Of a stretch of DNA of 64,000 bases, positions 1 through 10,140 are shown piece by piece (the stretch's first letter is position 1; each line of letters begins with the position of its first letter). This DNA comes from Sphingobacterium sp. JB170 (GTDB lineage: Bacteria > Bacteroidota > Bacteroidia > Sphingobacteriales > Sphingobacteriaceae). Both the position numbers and the translations under genes were made by a program. The notes under the pieces were generated by a model. That model was not told where the DNA came from and made no database searches. It saw only the letters and a program-made list of their open reading frames with translations. The stretch spans positions 115,880 to 179,879 of the forward strand of contig NZ_FUKU01000014.1 in assembly GCF_900163865.1 (NCBI RefSeq). The letters run 5' to 3'.

Positions 1-104
1 TAATTACGCTTCTTCGTATTGGGGGCAAAGTTAGCTAAATGTTTCATAAAACAAAATACTTTTTACAGGGTAAAACGATACCAGAGAGGCGGTTATTTGA
101 AACG

Positions 105-134
105 AAAAAAGAGAGCCGATCTGCTCTCTTTTTT
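105..134 (-). terminator. Terminator downstream of tRNA-Gln
   Basis: Twelve-bp perfect inverted repeat (A6GAGAGC / GCTCTCT6) with a 6-nt loop, immediately 3' of the minus-strand tRNA-Gln. On the minus strand it ends in a U run, as an intrinsic terminator should. Confidence 0.85.
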
Positions 135-135
135 G

Positions 136-206
136 TTGTCCGACTAGGATTCGAACCTAGACTGAATGAACCAAAATCACTTGTACTACCCTTATACTAT
201 CGGACA
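136..206 (-). tRNA. tRNA-Gln (UUG)
   Basis: On the minus strand this folds into a complete cloverleaf of 71 nt. The 7-bp acceptor stem is TGTCCGA/TCGGACA. The anticodon stem AGTGA/TCATT encloses the loop TTTTGGT, giving anticodon TTG. The T-arm CTAGG-TTCGAAT-CCTAG is canonical. The discriminator base is A and CCA is not encoded, as is usual in Bacteroidota. The gene has its own promoter upstream and a terminator just downstream, so it appears monocistronic. Confidence 0.95.
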
Positions 207-247
207 ATCATCTGTCATTACGTAACAGTTGTTTTGTTTTGACGATG

Positions 248-278
248 CAAATATACGGCTGATTTTATTTTTTCCAAA
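248..278 (-). promoter_or_regulatory. Promoter of tRNA-Gln
   Basis: On the minus strand: TTTG (-33), 19 nt, TATATTTG (-7). This matches the Bacteroidota consensus TTG-N19/20-TAnnTTTG. The predicted start site lies about 35 nt before the mature tRNA. Confidence 0.75.
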
Positions 279-478
279 ACTTTTTTCATGATTGACTGTA
301 TCGTAGCTGATTTTCAGGGCTATATTTTTTTGTTATGAAATTACCTCTCTCTGGGTTAGATGCCGTTAAAGCGGGGAATTTTGTGTAAACTTTGGTTAAA
401 AGTTGTAAATATTATTTAATAGTCGATTTGTATTCCTTATTTTCGAGCCGTAATATCGGAATACCTTATCAAAATACA

Positions 479-3400
479 ATGAGATACAATAAGATTAACA
501 ACCTTTTGGGATGGATCTGTGCGGCAATTGCTACGATAGTTTATGTGGCGACGATCGAACGTACGGTCAGTTGGTGGGATTGTGGGGAGTTTATAGCCTC
601 CGCATTTAAAATGCAAATTGTTCATCAACCTGGTGCGCCGCTATTTTTAATGATGGAAAATGTTTTCTCAAATTTAGCAATGGGCGATGGTAGTCGCGTT
701 GCTTTTTGGATGAATATGGGTTCAGCCATTTGTAGTGGACTAACCATTCTTTTCCTATTTTGGACTATTACTGCCCTAGCTCGAAAAATCTTTTCGGGCG
801 TATCTCCTAAAGCAGAGCTCCCCGCTAATCAGGTATTCATTATTATGGCATCTGGAGTAGTGGGCGCCTTAGCTTATGCTTTTACCGATACATTTTGGTT
901 TTCCGCTGTGGAGGCTGAAGTCTACGGGATGTCGTCTTTGTGTACGGCGGTAGTATTCTGGGCGATTCTTAAATGGGAAGCATCCGCGGATGAACCTCGC
1001 GCGGACAAATGGCTCATTTTGATTGCATATATTATGGGGCTATCTATCGGGGTTCACCTTTTGAACTTACTCGTAATCCCAGCTATCGCGCTGGTTATAT
1101 ATTTCCGGAAAACGAAACATGCTACTAACGCCGGTATTTTCCGTTCGCTTGGTATAGGCGTGGTGGTACTCGGTTTTATTCTTTGGGGGATCATCCAGTT
1201 TTCGGTGAAATTTGCTGCGTATTTTGATTTGTTTTTCGTCAATACATTAGGAATGGGGTTCGGTTACGGAGTTGCATTCTTTGTGATTTTAGTCGTTGGC
1301 GGCTTAATTTACGGGATAAATTATTCGATTAAGAAATCTAAGCGTCTTTTAAATATAGCTTTAATATCAACATGCTTTATTATATTAGGGTATAGTTCTT
1401 TTGCAATGATTATGATTCGTGCAAAAGCCGACCCGACACTAAATAACAGTGATCCCGACAATGCGTTTACCTTTTTAAGTTACCTGAACAGAGAGCAATA
1501 TGGCGATGAGCCTTTGTTTAAAGGTCGTTTTTTCGATTCGAAAGTTACGGGCGTAGAAGATGGTAAAAATGTATACCGCAAGGATGGTGACAAATATGTT
1601 GTTGCTAAACGTAACCCTACTTATACTTATGATAAGGAAACCTTATTTCCCCGGGTATATAGTGAAAAGAACGGCCATCCGGAATTTTACCGCGAGTTTC
1701 TAGGCTTAGGCCCAAATGATGCACCTACTTTTGCCGATAATATCAAATTCTTTTTCGGCTATCAAATCGGACATATGTATGGACGTTATTTCTTGTGGAA
1801 TTTCGCCGGCCGGCAAAATGACCAGCAAGGGCACGGCTCCTACACGGAAGGGAATTGGATTTCGGGTATCAAGCCCATTGATAATATGTTAGTCGGGGGG
1901 CAAAACGTGCTACCCACTTCGGCCAAAGATGATCCTTCTCGCAATACCTACTTTTTCTTGCCGTTGATGATAGGCTTGATTGGTGCATTTTGGCATTTCG
2001 GTAAACGGCAGCGTGATGCAGGAGTTGTCGGTTTATTGTTTTTCTTTACCGGGATTGCGATCGTACTATATTTAAATCAAACACCGCTGCAGCCCAGGGA
2101 ACGTGATTATGCTTATGCCGGATCGTTCTATGCTTTCAGTATATGGATAGGTCTTGGCGTATTAGCAATCGCGGATTTCTTGAAGAAGAAAACAAATGTG
2201 AAAGTGGCCGGTTATGTGGCAACTGCTGTAGGCCTGCTTGCAGGACCGGTTATCTTGATTGCCCAGAACTACAATGATCATAACCGATCGGAGAAATCTT
2301 TAGCACGAGATATGGCCAGAAATTATTTGGAGTCCTGTGCGCCTAATGCTATTTTATTCAGTTATGGTGATAACGACACCTATCCTTTATGGTACGTGCA
2401 AGAGGTAGAAGGGTTTCGTACAGATGTTCGTGTGGTAAATTTGAGTTTATTAAGTGCAGATTGGTATATGAAACAAATGATGAGTAAAGCCAACGACGCG
2501 GACGCCCTACCAATTAATATCGACCCTGAGCTCATAAAAGATGGTGTTCGTGATGTTATTTACTATCAGGATTATAATATTCCGGGATACGTGCCCGTAC
2601 AAGATTTATTGAAAGTGATGCTGTCGGATAATCCGCAGAATAAAGCACAATTACAGAGCGGTGAATTTGTGAACCTACTTCCGACCAAAAAGATGGAGTT
2701 AGCTATAGATAAACAGGCGGTGTTGGCTAATAATGTTGTTCCTAAGGAATGGGAGTCGGCAGTAACTGATACGATGCGCTGGACCTATAGCCAAAATTAT
2801 GTGAGCCGTGCGGAACTATCGATGTTAGCCATTCTAGCGAACAACAACTGGAAGCGTCCGATTTATTTTACGATAACAACGCCGGAAACTAATTATATGG
2901 GTTTAGATCGTTTCTTGGTGAGTGAAGGTTTTGCTTTCCGACTGATGCCGATTGATATGGGACTGAACGAGGGAGATCCGAGCTCTATTATTAACGTTGA
3001 TCAAACATATGAGAATGTTGTAAACAAATTCACTTGGGGAAATATAGGGAATGCCGCGTACATTGATCCGGATTCCTATCGATATATCAGCATGTATGTT
3101 GGTTCCATATACGGACAGACCGGGCAGGAGCTGTTAGCTGCAGGGGAGACCGAAAAGGCGAAGAAGCTCGTGCTTGACGCTTACCAAGATATGCCAAAGA
3201 AAGCCTTCCTGATGTCCGATGTGATGAGCTACGTTCCGCTGCTTGAAGTAATGTACAAAGTGGGTGTGTCCGATAAAGCCAGCGAACTTGTCCGGCGTAA
3301 TTTACAGTTTGTAAAAGAGAACATGGCGTATTATGAGGCTGTCGCAGATACAAAGACAAACCTTGAATTTAGGAATATGCGTTATGGTTTAGCATCCATA

Positions 3401-3508
3401 CAGCGTTACAAGCAACTCTTGGATCAGGTCGGATCACCGGAAGATAAAAAACTCTCTGACGAGCTGTATCAGAAGTACATTGAATACTTCCAAGAATCAG
3501 GCGAATAA
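479..3508 (+). CDS. GT117 (DUF2723) family multi-pass membrane protein
   Basis: A 1009-residue integral membrane protein. The conserved opening shows WWDCGEFIASAFKMQIVHQP and QPGAPLF, the signature of DUF2723, now classed as glycosyltransferase family 117 and related to protein O-mannosyltransferases. Acidic residues in the first periplasmic loop would be the catalytic site by analogy. The N-terminal half holds most of the hydrophobic segments; the C-terminal about 350 residues are soluble. The reading frame is open upstream to 392, but the ATG at 479 is preferred: it starts at the conserved MRYNKINNLLGW helix, whereas the extra 29 residues look like untranslated leader. Family membership is clear; the acceptor and donor substrates are unknown. 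It is followed by a strong terminator, so it is probably a single-gene unit. Confidence 0.85.
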   Translation: MRYNKINNLLGWICAAIATIVYVATIERTVSWWDCGEFIASAFKMQIVHQPGAPLFLMMENVFSNLAMGDGSRVAFWMNMGSAICSGLTILFLFWTITALARKIFSGVSPKAELPANQVFIIMASGVVGALAYAFTDTFWFSAVEAEVYGMSSLCTAVVFWAILKWEASADEPRADKWLILIAYIMGLSIGVHLLNLLVIPAIALVIYFRKTKHATNAGIFRSLGIGVVVLGFILWGIIQFSVKFAAYFDLFFVNTLGMGFGYGVAFFVILVVGGLIYGINYSIKKSKRLLNIALISTCFIILGYSSFAMIMIRAKADPTLNNSDPDNAFTFLSYLNREQYGDEPLFKGRFFDSKVTGVEDGKNVYRKDGDKYVVAKRNPTYTYDKETLFPRVYSEKNGHPEFYREFLGLGPNDAPTFADNIKFFFGYQIGHMYGRYFLWNFAGRQNDQQGHGSYTEGNWISGIKPIDNMLVGGQNVLPTSAKDDPSRNTYFFLPLMIGLIGAFWHFGKRQRDAGVVGLLFFFTGIAIVLYLNQTPLQPRERDYAYAGSFYAFSIWIGLGVLAIADFLKKKTNVKVAGYVATAVGLLAGPVILIAQNYNDHNRSEKSLARDMARNYLESCAPNAILFSYGDNDTYPLWYVQEVEGFRTDVRVVNLSLLSADWYMKQMMSKANDADALPINIDPELIKDGVRDVIYYQDYNIPGYVPVQDLLKVMLSDNPQNKAQLQSGEFVNLLPTKKMELAIDKQAVLANNVVPKEWESAVTDTMRWTYSQNYVSRAELSMLAILANNNWKRPIYFTITTPETNYMGLDRFLVSEGFAFRLMPIDMGLNEGDPSSIINVDQTYENVVNKFTWGNIGNAAYIDPDSYRYISMYVGSIYGQTGQELLAAGETEKAKKLVLDAYQDMPKKAFLMSDVMSYVPLLEVMYKVGVSDKASELVRRNLQFVKENMAYYEAVADTKTNLEFRNMRYGLASIQRYKQLLDQVGSPEDKKLSDELYQKYIEYFQESGE

Positions 3509-3511
3509 AAC

Positions 3512-3547
3512 AAACAAAATGGCTGTCGAAAGATAGCCATTTTGTTT
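3512..3547 (+). terminator. Terminator after GT117 gene
   Basis: A 13-bp perfect stem (AAACAAAATGGCT / AGCCATTTTGTTT) with a 10-nt loop lies 4 nt after the stop codon. It is A/T-flanked and could work on both strands. Confidence 0.8.
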
Positions 3548-3592
3548 TCCTAATAATCGCTGGGTGATGCTGATATTTTCGAAAAAATACCG

Positions 3593-3600
3593 TAAGTTTG
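3593..3600 (+). promoter_or_regulatory. -7 box of pyrR-pyrB
   Basis: TAAGTTTG fits TAnnTTTG exactly, 17 nt before the pyrR start codon; no clear -33 TTG is seen. If used, the 5' leader would be only about 10 nt. Confidence 0.5.
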
Positions 3601-3616
3601 CCCAAACAACCCCATA

Positions 3617-4162
3617 ATGAAACAATCGATTTTATTAGAAGGAGCCAAATTTCAGATTACAATCAAACGACTTTGTCAACAATTGATTGAAAATCACGGC
3701 GATTTTTCCAACGCCGTTTTAATCGGAATTCAACCTCGCGGTACCTATTTAGCAAAACGTATTCAAAAAGAAATTATAGCCATGACCGGCAAGGATGTTG
3801 CCTTGGGGGTTTTGGATATCACTTTCTATCGCGACGATTTTCGAATGAAAGGCGCTAATCCACTTGCAGCGAACAGTACGGAAATCGACTTTATCGTCGA
3901 CGGTAAGGATGTCATTCTAATCGATGATGTTCTTTGGACAGGCCGTACGATACGCTCGGCGATGGATGCTATGCAGTCATTCGGCCGGTGTGAGAAAATG
4001 GAATTATTGGTTTTAGTCGATCGCCGATTTTCCAGACAGATACCTATTCAGCCGGACTATATCGGTATGCAGGTTGATTCTATCGATTCGCAGAAAGTTA
4101 TCGTTAGCTGGAAGGAGATCGACAATAAGGATAGCATCGTGCTAGTAACGGAAAAGAAATAG
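3617..4162 (+). CDS. pyrR: PyrR bifunctional pyr regulator / uracil phosphoribosyltransferase
   Basis: A 181-residue type-I phosphoribosyltransferase of normal PyrR length. The PRPP-binding loop VILIDDVLWTGRTIRSA is at about residues 97-113, and the N-terminal IGIQPRGTYLA is the PyrR-typical pyrophosphate loop. In Bacillus PyrR binds pyr mRNA in response to UMP and also makes UMP from uracil and PRPP. Here it lies 24 bp upstream of pyrB, supporting a role in pyrimidine synthesis. The putative promoter leaves no room for an attenuator upstream of pyrR, so RNA-binding regulation of this operon is not evident from the sequence. Confidence 0.93.
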   Translation: MKQSILLEGAKFQITIKRLCQQLIENHGDFSNAVLIGIQPRGTYLAKRIQKEIIAMTGKDVALGVLDITFYRDDFRMKGANPLAANSTEIDFIVDGKDVILIDDVLWTGRTIRSAMDAMQSFGRCEKMELLVLVDRRFSRQIPIQPDYIGMQVDSIDSQKVIVSWKEIDNKDSIVLVTEKK

Positions 4163-4186
4163 AAGCGCTAGTAAAACCTACTTAAA

Positions 4187-5125
4187 ATGTCAACAACCAC
4201 CGAGCAGCTAAGTACACGACACCTATTAGGGATTAAAGATTTGAATGAAAATGATATCCAGCTAATTCTCGATACGGCGGCAAACTTTAAAGAAGTGCTT
4301 AATCGTCCAATAAAGAAAGTTCCTTCATTGCGTGATATCACTATTGCAAATGTGTTTTTTGAAAATTCAACCCGTACGCGCTTGTCGTTCGAACTGGCCG
4401 AAAAACGTCTTTCGGCAGATATCGTTAATTTTGCCGCATCCTCGTCATCGGTCAGTAAAGGAGAAACGTTAATCGATACAGTCAATAATATCCTAGCGAT
4501 GAAAGTGGATATGATTGTCATGCGTCATCCATATGCGGGAGCGGGAGTTTTCTTAAGCAAGCATATCGATGCGCAAATTGTCAACGCAGGCGATGGCGCA
4601 CACGAACACCCTACGCAGGCCCTGTTAGATTCTTTCTCGATACGCGAGCGCTTCGGCGATGTAGCGGGACGAAAAGTAGCCATCATTGGAGATATTTTAC
4701 ATTCTCGAGTTGCACTCTCCAATATCCTATGCCTTCAAAAATTAGGCGCAGAAGTCATGGTATGCGGGCCAACAACCCTTATCCCAAAATTCATTACGTC
4801 TTTAGGCGTCCGAGTGGAGCATGACTTACGAAAAGCACTCAATTGGTGTGATGTGGCTAATATGCTACGGATACAATTAGAGCGGCAAGATATTGCTTAT
4901 TTTCCTTCTCTACGGGAGTATACAATGCTTTACGGGGTCGACAAAAAGATTTTGGACAGCTTGGATAAAGAAATTACAATCATGCACCCGGGGCCGATCA
5001 ATCGTGGCGTGGAAATTTCAACGGATGTAGCGGATAGTAAACATTCCATCATCCTAGATCAGGTAGAAAATGGTGTTGCAGTTCGCATGGCTGTACTCTA
5101 TTTGTTAGCCGGGCACCGGGGTTGA
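4187..5125 (+). CDS. pyrB: Aspartate carbamoyltransferase catalytic subunit
   Basis: 312 residues, the usual catalytic-chain length. It condenses carbamoyl phosphate with aspartate, the committed step of UMP synthesis. Visible motifs are the carbamoyl-phosphate site FFENSTRTRLSFE (about residues 57-69), HPTQALLD, LRIQLER and HPGPINRGVE, plus the conserved Lys loop after SSSSVSKGE. It is the second gene after pyrR and is closed by a terminator. No pyrI regulatory-chain gene follows, so the enzyme is probably the unregulated class. Confidence 0.95.
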   Translation: MSTTTEQLSTRHLLGIKDLNENDIQLILDTAANFKEVLNRPIKKVPSLRDITIANVFFENSTRTRLSFELAEKRLSADIVNFAASSSSVSKGETLIDTVNNILAMKVDMIVMRHPYAGAGVFLSKHIDAQIVNAGDGAHEHPTQALLDSFSIRERFGDVAGRKVAIIGDILHSRVALSNILCLQKLGAEVMVCGPTTLIPKFITSLGVRVEHDLRKALNWCDVANMLRIQLERQDIAYFPSLREYTMLYGVDKKILDSLDKEITIMHPGPINRGVEISTDVADSKHSIILDQVENGVAVRMAVLYLLAGHRG

Positions 5126-5156
5126 TTTAGCGTTTCTGGGAATAAAAAACTAATAT

Positions 5157-5188
5157 TGCCTGACTTTTAGAAGTTAGGCACTTTTTTT
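5157..5188 (+). terminator. Terminator of pyrR-pyrB
   Basis: Ten-bp stem TGCCTGACTT / AAGTTAGGCA (one G-T pair), a 4-nt loop and a run of T residues, 31 nt past the pyrB stop. Confidence 0.88.
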
Positions 5189-5347
5189 GGTAAAATGTTC
5201 GTTATAATAGTCAGTTACCAACAGGTGTTAACAACTTTTGCGGAAAACTTAAAGCATTAGTTCTAATTTAGTACCCTGAAGCTATGTGCTTTTTTGGAGC
5301 AAACTTCATTTTTAACACGATAATTTAGTTGTTGAATAATCATCAGT

Positions 5348-8300
5348 ATGAATAAAAAAATTTATGGTGTAGGTGTGGCGTTGAGTTTGATGGCGTCAAC
5401 GTCGTTTGCACAGGAAACGGCATGGCAGAAAATAAACAATGCATATAAGTCAGGTATGGAATTGTTTGAAAGAGGGAAATATAGTTCGGCTGCCAAACAA
5501 TTTGACCGTGTGGAGGAGATACGAACGAAATCGACTCTTCAGCTCGATGAAACAGAAGAGCTTACCTTAGTTAAAGAAAATGTCCGTTTTTATCAAGCAA
5601 TCTGTGCCCTCGAGCTAGGCGATTCCAATGCCGAGACACGCTTTTTAAAATATATCAAAGATTATCCAGCGAGTGCAAATTCCAAAGCAGCTTATTTTCA
5701 AATTGGAAAATCCTATTACGCTAAAGAGGACTATACGAAAGCCATTGAGTGGTTCCAAAAAATCGATAGCAAAAATCTTGCGGGAGCTGAAAACACGGAG
5801 TACCGCTTCAAGCTTGGTTATGCACAGTTTATGACTGGGGATTACAAATCTGCAAAACCACTCTTTGAACGTTTAAAAGACGATAGCGGACAGTACCAAG
5901 AAGCATCGATATACTATTACGCTTATTTATGTTACCTGGATGCGGAATATAAGACGGCTTTAAATGAATTTGAACGGTTAGATGGATCAAAGGCCTATGA
6001 AAATAGTTACCCTTATTACATCACTGCGTTATATTTCTTGGACAAGCGGTACGACGAAGTATTAGCTTACGCCTTGCCGGTTTTAGACCGCACGAAGCAG
6101 GAGAATGAAACCGAACTTTTTCGTATCGTAGCGGCAACCTATTTTATAAAAGGGGATTTGCAGAAATCGAAAGACTATTACGATAAATTCCAAGCAAAAG
6201 ACCAGGGCAAGACACAAAATAATCAAGATAGTTACCAAATCGGGTACATTGCATATACCTTAGAAGATTATCCCAAAGCGATACAGGAACTAGAAAAACT
6301 AACCGAACCGGATGCGTATTATCAAAGTGCGATGATCACGCTGGGTGAATCGTTTTTAAAAGAGGGCAACAAGCAAAGTGCGCGTAGCGCTTTCTTTAGA
6401 GCCTCAAAATTAGATTTCGATCCAGAACTAAAGGAAGAGGGATTGTTTAATTACGGGAAACTATCATATGAATTAGAATTTCATCAAGTGGCGCTTGAAT
6501 CGGTCCAAGAATATTTGGAAACCTACCCAAATTCGACGCGACAAGAAGAGGCGAAAACATTATTAGCCGAAGTGTTGTTGAGTACCAAGAATTATCGCGC
6601 AGCGGTCGATATTCTCGAGGGCATCAACAAACGCGGTCCCCAAGCGAACGCGGCTTATCAAAAAGTGACCTACTATCGTGGTTTAGAATTTTACAATGAA
6701 AGAGCGTTCGAAAATGCGATATCAATGTTTATCCGATCCGAGGCTAATCGCCACGATGAGGAGATTTACGCGCTTTCATTATACTGGAAAGCGGAAGCCA
6801 TGTATGAAGTTCGTAAATATGGTGAGGCCGTAGCAAATTTTAATAAGTTTATGCAGCTTCCAGCATCAAGAAAAACAGACGTTTATAGTTATGCCAATTA
6901 CGCTTTGGCCTATGCCGCTTTTCGGAATGACCGTTATACAACGGCAGCTAATTATTTCGAGCGTTTTCTAGCTACAGGCGGTAAAGAAGGTATTGAGATT
7001 AATACCCGTAATGACGCTATTGCCAGACTGGCTGATTCGTACTTTGGAATGAAGAACTATGGCCGGGCGTTATCGTATTACAACCGCCTGATAAGTTCCA
7101 AGGCGCCGAGCCAAGATTACGCGTTATTTCAACGCGGAATCATTCAAGGATTGCAGGGTGATAATAATGGGAAGATTTCGCTCTTAAATTCCGTGGTGGA
7201 GCAGTTTCCTAAATCCAACTACGCCGATGACGTCGCTTTTGAAGTGCCGTACACTTATTTCTTGATGGGCGATTACGACCGTGCAATTTCTGGACTGCAA
7301 TTGATGATTGAGGCCTACCCGCGTAGTAGTTACGTACCACGTGCATTGGTAACGATTGGATTGGTACAATATAACAAGGACGACAACGATGCCGCTTTGA
7401 AAACATTTCAACGTGTTGTAGATCAGTATGCAACTACTGATGAGGCCAAGCAATCGATGCGTTCGATTGAAAATATCTATTTGGACAAAGGAGACGCGAC
7501 AGGATATATTCGCTATGCCACCAGCACGAATATTGGGGACCTTACCAATGCCGAGCAAGATGGACATACTTTTAGTGTTGCTAGAACATTATTTGATCGT
7601 GCAAACTATCAAGGAGCCGTTGAAGCAGTGAACGCTTATTTTGACAAGTTTTCAAAACCCATTCACGAAAAACATGCACGATTCATTCGTGGAGAAAGCT
7701 ATGCACAACTTGGACAGGACGACGAAGCGTTACATGATTTTAATATTATCATGAACGACTGGACAAGCGCCTATACTGAACAAACCTTAATCAGTGTTGC
7801 CCGGTTGCATCTGAAAAAGAAAGCATACAACGAGGCCGTACAGGTGTTACGTAAACTCGAATTAACTTCCGAGTATAAAGCCAATTACGGTTTTGCAATA
7901 AATAATTTGCTGGTAAGTTTCTATCATATTGGAGACCATGTAGAAACGCAGAATTACGCGAAATTGGTTAAGGAGTACGAGAAATCTTCCGAAGAGGATA
8001 TCGCCTTAGCGCATCTTTATTCTGGGAGGGCTTACCAAGCGACTAACAAAGATGCCGAGGCAGCGAAAGAGTTTAATTTAGCCGCATTGAAAAGCAATAC
8101 GGTAACTGGAGCTGAAGCGCGCTATCGCGTAGGGGAACTCCAATTAAAAGATAAGCAGTACGACAAGGCAATTGAATCGGCTATGGATATCTCGGATACA
8201 TTTTCCTCTTACGATTATTGGGTTGCCAAAGGTTTTATCATGATGGCCGATGCATACCTAGGTAAGGACGATAAATTCCAAGCGAAATCAACACTTGAGA

Positions 8301-8377
8301 GTGTGATTGATAATTATGAAAACCAAGAAGATGACGTGCTTGAAGAAGCGAAATCTCGTTTGGAAAAATTGAATTAA
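5348..8377 (+). CDS. Exported tetratricopeptide-repeat protein
   Basis: A 1009-residue protein with a Sec signal peptide (MNKKIYGVGVALSLMASTSFA, cleaved before QE). The mature part is almost entirely TPR-like helical hairpins, with recurring A..Y..G....A...Y..A...F..... patterns from about residue 25 to the end. It is probably a periplasmic or outer-membrane-associated scaffold. It lies 16 bp upstream of the outer-membrane barrel gene and at the head of a cluster encoding HU/SPOR, ExbB, ExbD and TonB proteins, which suggests envelope assembly or energised transport. Long TPR proteins paired with a plugless barrel recur in Bacteroidota. The precise function is not recognised. Confidence 0.8.
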   Translation: MNKKIYGVGVALSLMASTSFAQETAWQKINNAYKSGMELFERGKYSSAAKQFDRVEEIRTKSTLQLDETEELTLVKENVRFYQAICALELGDSNAETRFLKYIKDYPASANSKAAYFQIGKSYYAKEDYTKAIEWFQKIDSKNLAGAENTEYRFKLGYAQFMTGDYKSAKPLFERLKDDSGQYQEASIYYYAYLCYLDAEYKTALNEFERLDGSKAYENSYPYYITALYFLDKRYDEVLAYALPVLDRTKQENETELFRIVAATYFIKGDLQKSKDYYDKFQAKDQGKTQNNQDSYQIGYIAYTLEDYPKAIQELEKLTEPDAYYQSAMITLGESFLKEGNKQSARSAFFRASKLDFDPELKEEGLFNYGKLSYELEFHQVALESVQEYLETYPNSTRQEEAKTLLAEVLLSTKNYRAAVDILEGINKRGPQANAAYQKVTYYRGLEFYNERAFENAISMFIRSEANRHDEEIYALSLYWKAEAMYEVRKYGEAVANFNKFMQLPASRKTDVYSYANYALAYAAFRNDRYTTAANYFERFLATGGKEGIEINTRNDAIARLADSYFGMKNYGRALSYYNRLISSKAPSQDYALFQRGIIQGLQGDNNGKISLLNSVVEQFPKSNYADDVAFEVPYTYFLMGDYDRAISGLQLMIEAYPRSSYVPRALVTIGLVQYNKDDNDAALKTFQRVVDQYATTDEAKQSMRSIENIYLDKGDATGYIRYATSTNIGDLTNAEQDGHTFSVARTLFDRANYQGAVEAVNAYFDKFSKPIHEKHARFIRGESYAQLGQDDEALHDFNIIMNDWTSAYTEQTLISVARLHLKKKAYNEAVQVLRKLELTSEYKANYGFAINNLLVSFYHIGDHVETQNYAKLVKEYEKSSEEDIALAHLYSGRAYQATNKDAEAAKEFNLAALKSNTVTGAEARYRVGELQLKDKQYDKAIESAMDISDTFSSYDYWVAKGFIMMADAYLGKDDKFQAKSTLESVIDNYENQEDDVLEEAKSRLEKLN

Positions 8378-8393
8378 TAAGAATTAGGATAGA

Positions 8394-10127
8394 ATGATGA
8401 AATTGCATAAAACAGTTTTTAAAAGTTACGCAATAGTGGCGTTGTTTATGGGGCTAGGTGTTCAGGTCTACGCGCAGCAAACAGATCCAGAGCCTGATAA
8501 GCCTGTTACTATCGATTCTTTTGATGTCGTTCGTGATTATAAACCACTATTGGCCGATGCTGTTAAGATTCGTCGCAGCCCGGACATGACCAATAAGCGT
8601 AGCTATATGCCCAAGCTCACGTACGGGAATATAGCTGATAAAAAACTGGATATAAATACCGGATTGAAGGAACTTAACGTCCAAGAGACGCCGTTTACGA
8701 TAACCTCGGATCCAACGAGTAATTATGTGAAATTCGGATTGGGAAATTTCAATACAATACTTGGTGAGGGCTATTTTGCATACGATGCCTATGAAGATCT
8801 TCGTGTAGGTGGTTTTGTAAAACATCTGAGCCAAAAAGGAAGTTTGGAGGCCCAAAAATTTTCTAAGCAAGAAGTTGGTGTTTTCGGACGTCGAATCTTA
8901 CCACTATTTACTGTGGATGGGGTGATTGGGTATAACCGTTATGCCACCAACTTTTACGGTATACCATATGCCGATGATGGTGTAACGCTACTTAATCCTT
9001 CAACAGAGAAACAAGCTTTTAACGATATTTACTTTACAGGAGAGTTGACTAGCAATTATGACCCTGAAAACGAAAATGCCACGAGTTTCTCCGCAAAGAT
9101 TGACGCGTATTCCTTTGGTGATAAATATGACGGCAAAGAAACGTCTGTTGCACTATCTGGTTATTTAAATAAAAGAGTGCGTGCATTTAATATTGGAGCG
9201 AATGTCGCGGTAGATATTAATAACGTCAAAGGAACTAACGCACCGGGCGGGAATACAACAAAAAATTCCTTCGCAAATTTGAACCCTTATATCCGGTTCA
9301 AGGGTGATAACTACGCGGTAACATTGGGCGCTAATTTTGTTCCTGAGTTTGGTGATAGCTCAAGTTTTAATATTTTCCCATCCGCGGAAGTTGACTTTGC
9401 ACTTGCACCGGAGTATTTCCATATTTTCGGGGGAGTGAATGGCGGTGTTCGTAAAGCATCATACCGAGACTTTGCCAGGGAAAATCCATTTTTAGGACCG
9501 AATTTAGCGATACAGAATACTGTTGAAAGAATAAATTTTTACGGTGGTATCAAAGGGAATGCCGGGGCAACCTTTGGCTATAAGGTGAAAGCGATTTATC
9601 GTCAATTAGAAGGTCTGCCGCTATTTGTGAATAATGCAGATAGACCATTCCAATTTGATTTGGTGTATGATGGCGATGGAGACGAGGCGGTAAAACATTT
9701 TGGAATCGAAGGGGAAATTAATGTAAGGTTATCGGAAATTGTGAATTTAGGCGGCCGGTTAAACATTGATGAATACACGATGGCCCAACAAGAAGAGGCT
9801 TGGCATATGCCGAAGTTACGTCTAGCGGCAAACGCAAGGTTCAATATTTCTGAAAAACTATATATCGATGCCGAGGCTTTGTTCCACGGGAAAGCGTATG
9901 CGAAAGATTGGGATGACCCAATGAGTGATTTGGGAAACCAGCAAACGTATAGCAAAGCCGAAATTCCATCTTTCGTGGATGTGAGTGCTGGTGCAGAATA
10001 TAAGGCGACCAAGCAGCTCGGTTTGTTTGTAAAGGCAAACAATCTATTCAATAAGGAATACGAAACTTATCTTTATTATCCTAAATTAGGTTTTAATATT
10101 ATAGGTGGTTTAAATTTTTCATTTTAA
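8394..10127 (+). CDS. Outer-membrane beta-barrel protein, TonB-receptor-like but plugless
   Basis: 577 residues. A signal peptide ends near VQVYAQQ; a conserved DSFDVVRDYKPLLADA segment follows, then alternating hydrophobic/polar strands typical of a TonB-dependent-receptor barrel. The C-terminus NLFNKEYETYLYYP...GGLNFSF ends in Phe, as expected of a BAM-inserted protein. At 577 residues it lacks both the plug domain and the carboxypeptidase-like domain of usual SusC/FecA receptors. It is coupled to the upstream TPR gene by a 16-bp gap. Barrel identity is well supported; substrate and true TonB dependence are not. Confidence 0.75.
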   Translation: MMKLHKTVFKSYAIVALFMGLGVQVYAQQTDPEPDKPVTIDSFDVVRDYKPLLADAVKIRRSPDMTNKRSYMPKLTYGNIADKKLDINTGLKELNVQETPFTITSDPTSNYVKFGLGNFNTILGEGYFAYDAYEDLRVGGFVKHLSQKGSLEAQKFSKQEVGVFGRRILPLFTVDGVIGYNRYATNFYGIPYADDGVTLLNPSTEKQAFNDIYFTGELTSNYDPENENATSFSAKIDAYSFGDKYDGKETSVALSGYLNKRVRAFNIGANVAVDINNVKGTNAPGGNTTKNSFANLNPYIRFKGDNYAVTLGANFVPEFGDSSSFNIFPSAEVDFALAPEYFHIFGGVNGGVRKASYRDFARENPFLGPNLAIQNTVERINFYGGIKGNAGATFGYKVKAIYRQLEGLPLFVNNADRPFQFDLVYDGDGDEAVKHFGIEGEINVRLSEIVNLGGRLNIDEYTMAQQEEAWHMPKLRLAANARFNISEKLYIDAEALFHGKAYAKDWDDPMSDLGNQQTYSKAEIPSFVDVSAGAEYKATKQLGLFVKANNLFNKEYETYLYYPKLGFNIIGGLNFSF

Positions 10128-10140
10128 ACGCAGAAGGTTT

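Noticed and set aside
392..478. N-terminal extension of the GT117 gene
   Set aside because: Unlike the family start; the ATG at 479 begins the conserved first helix.
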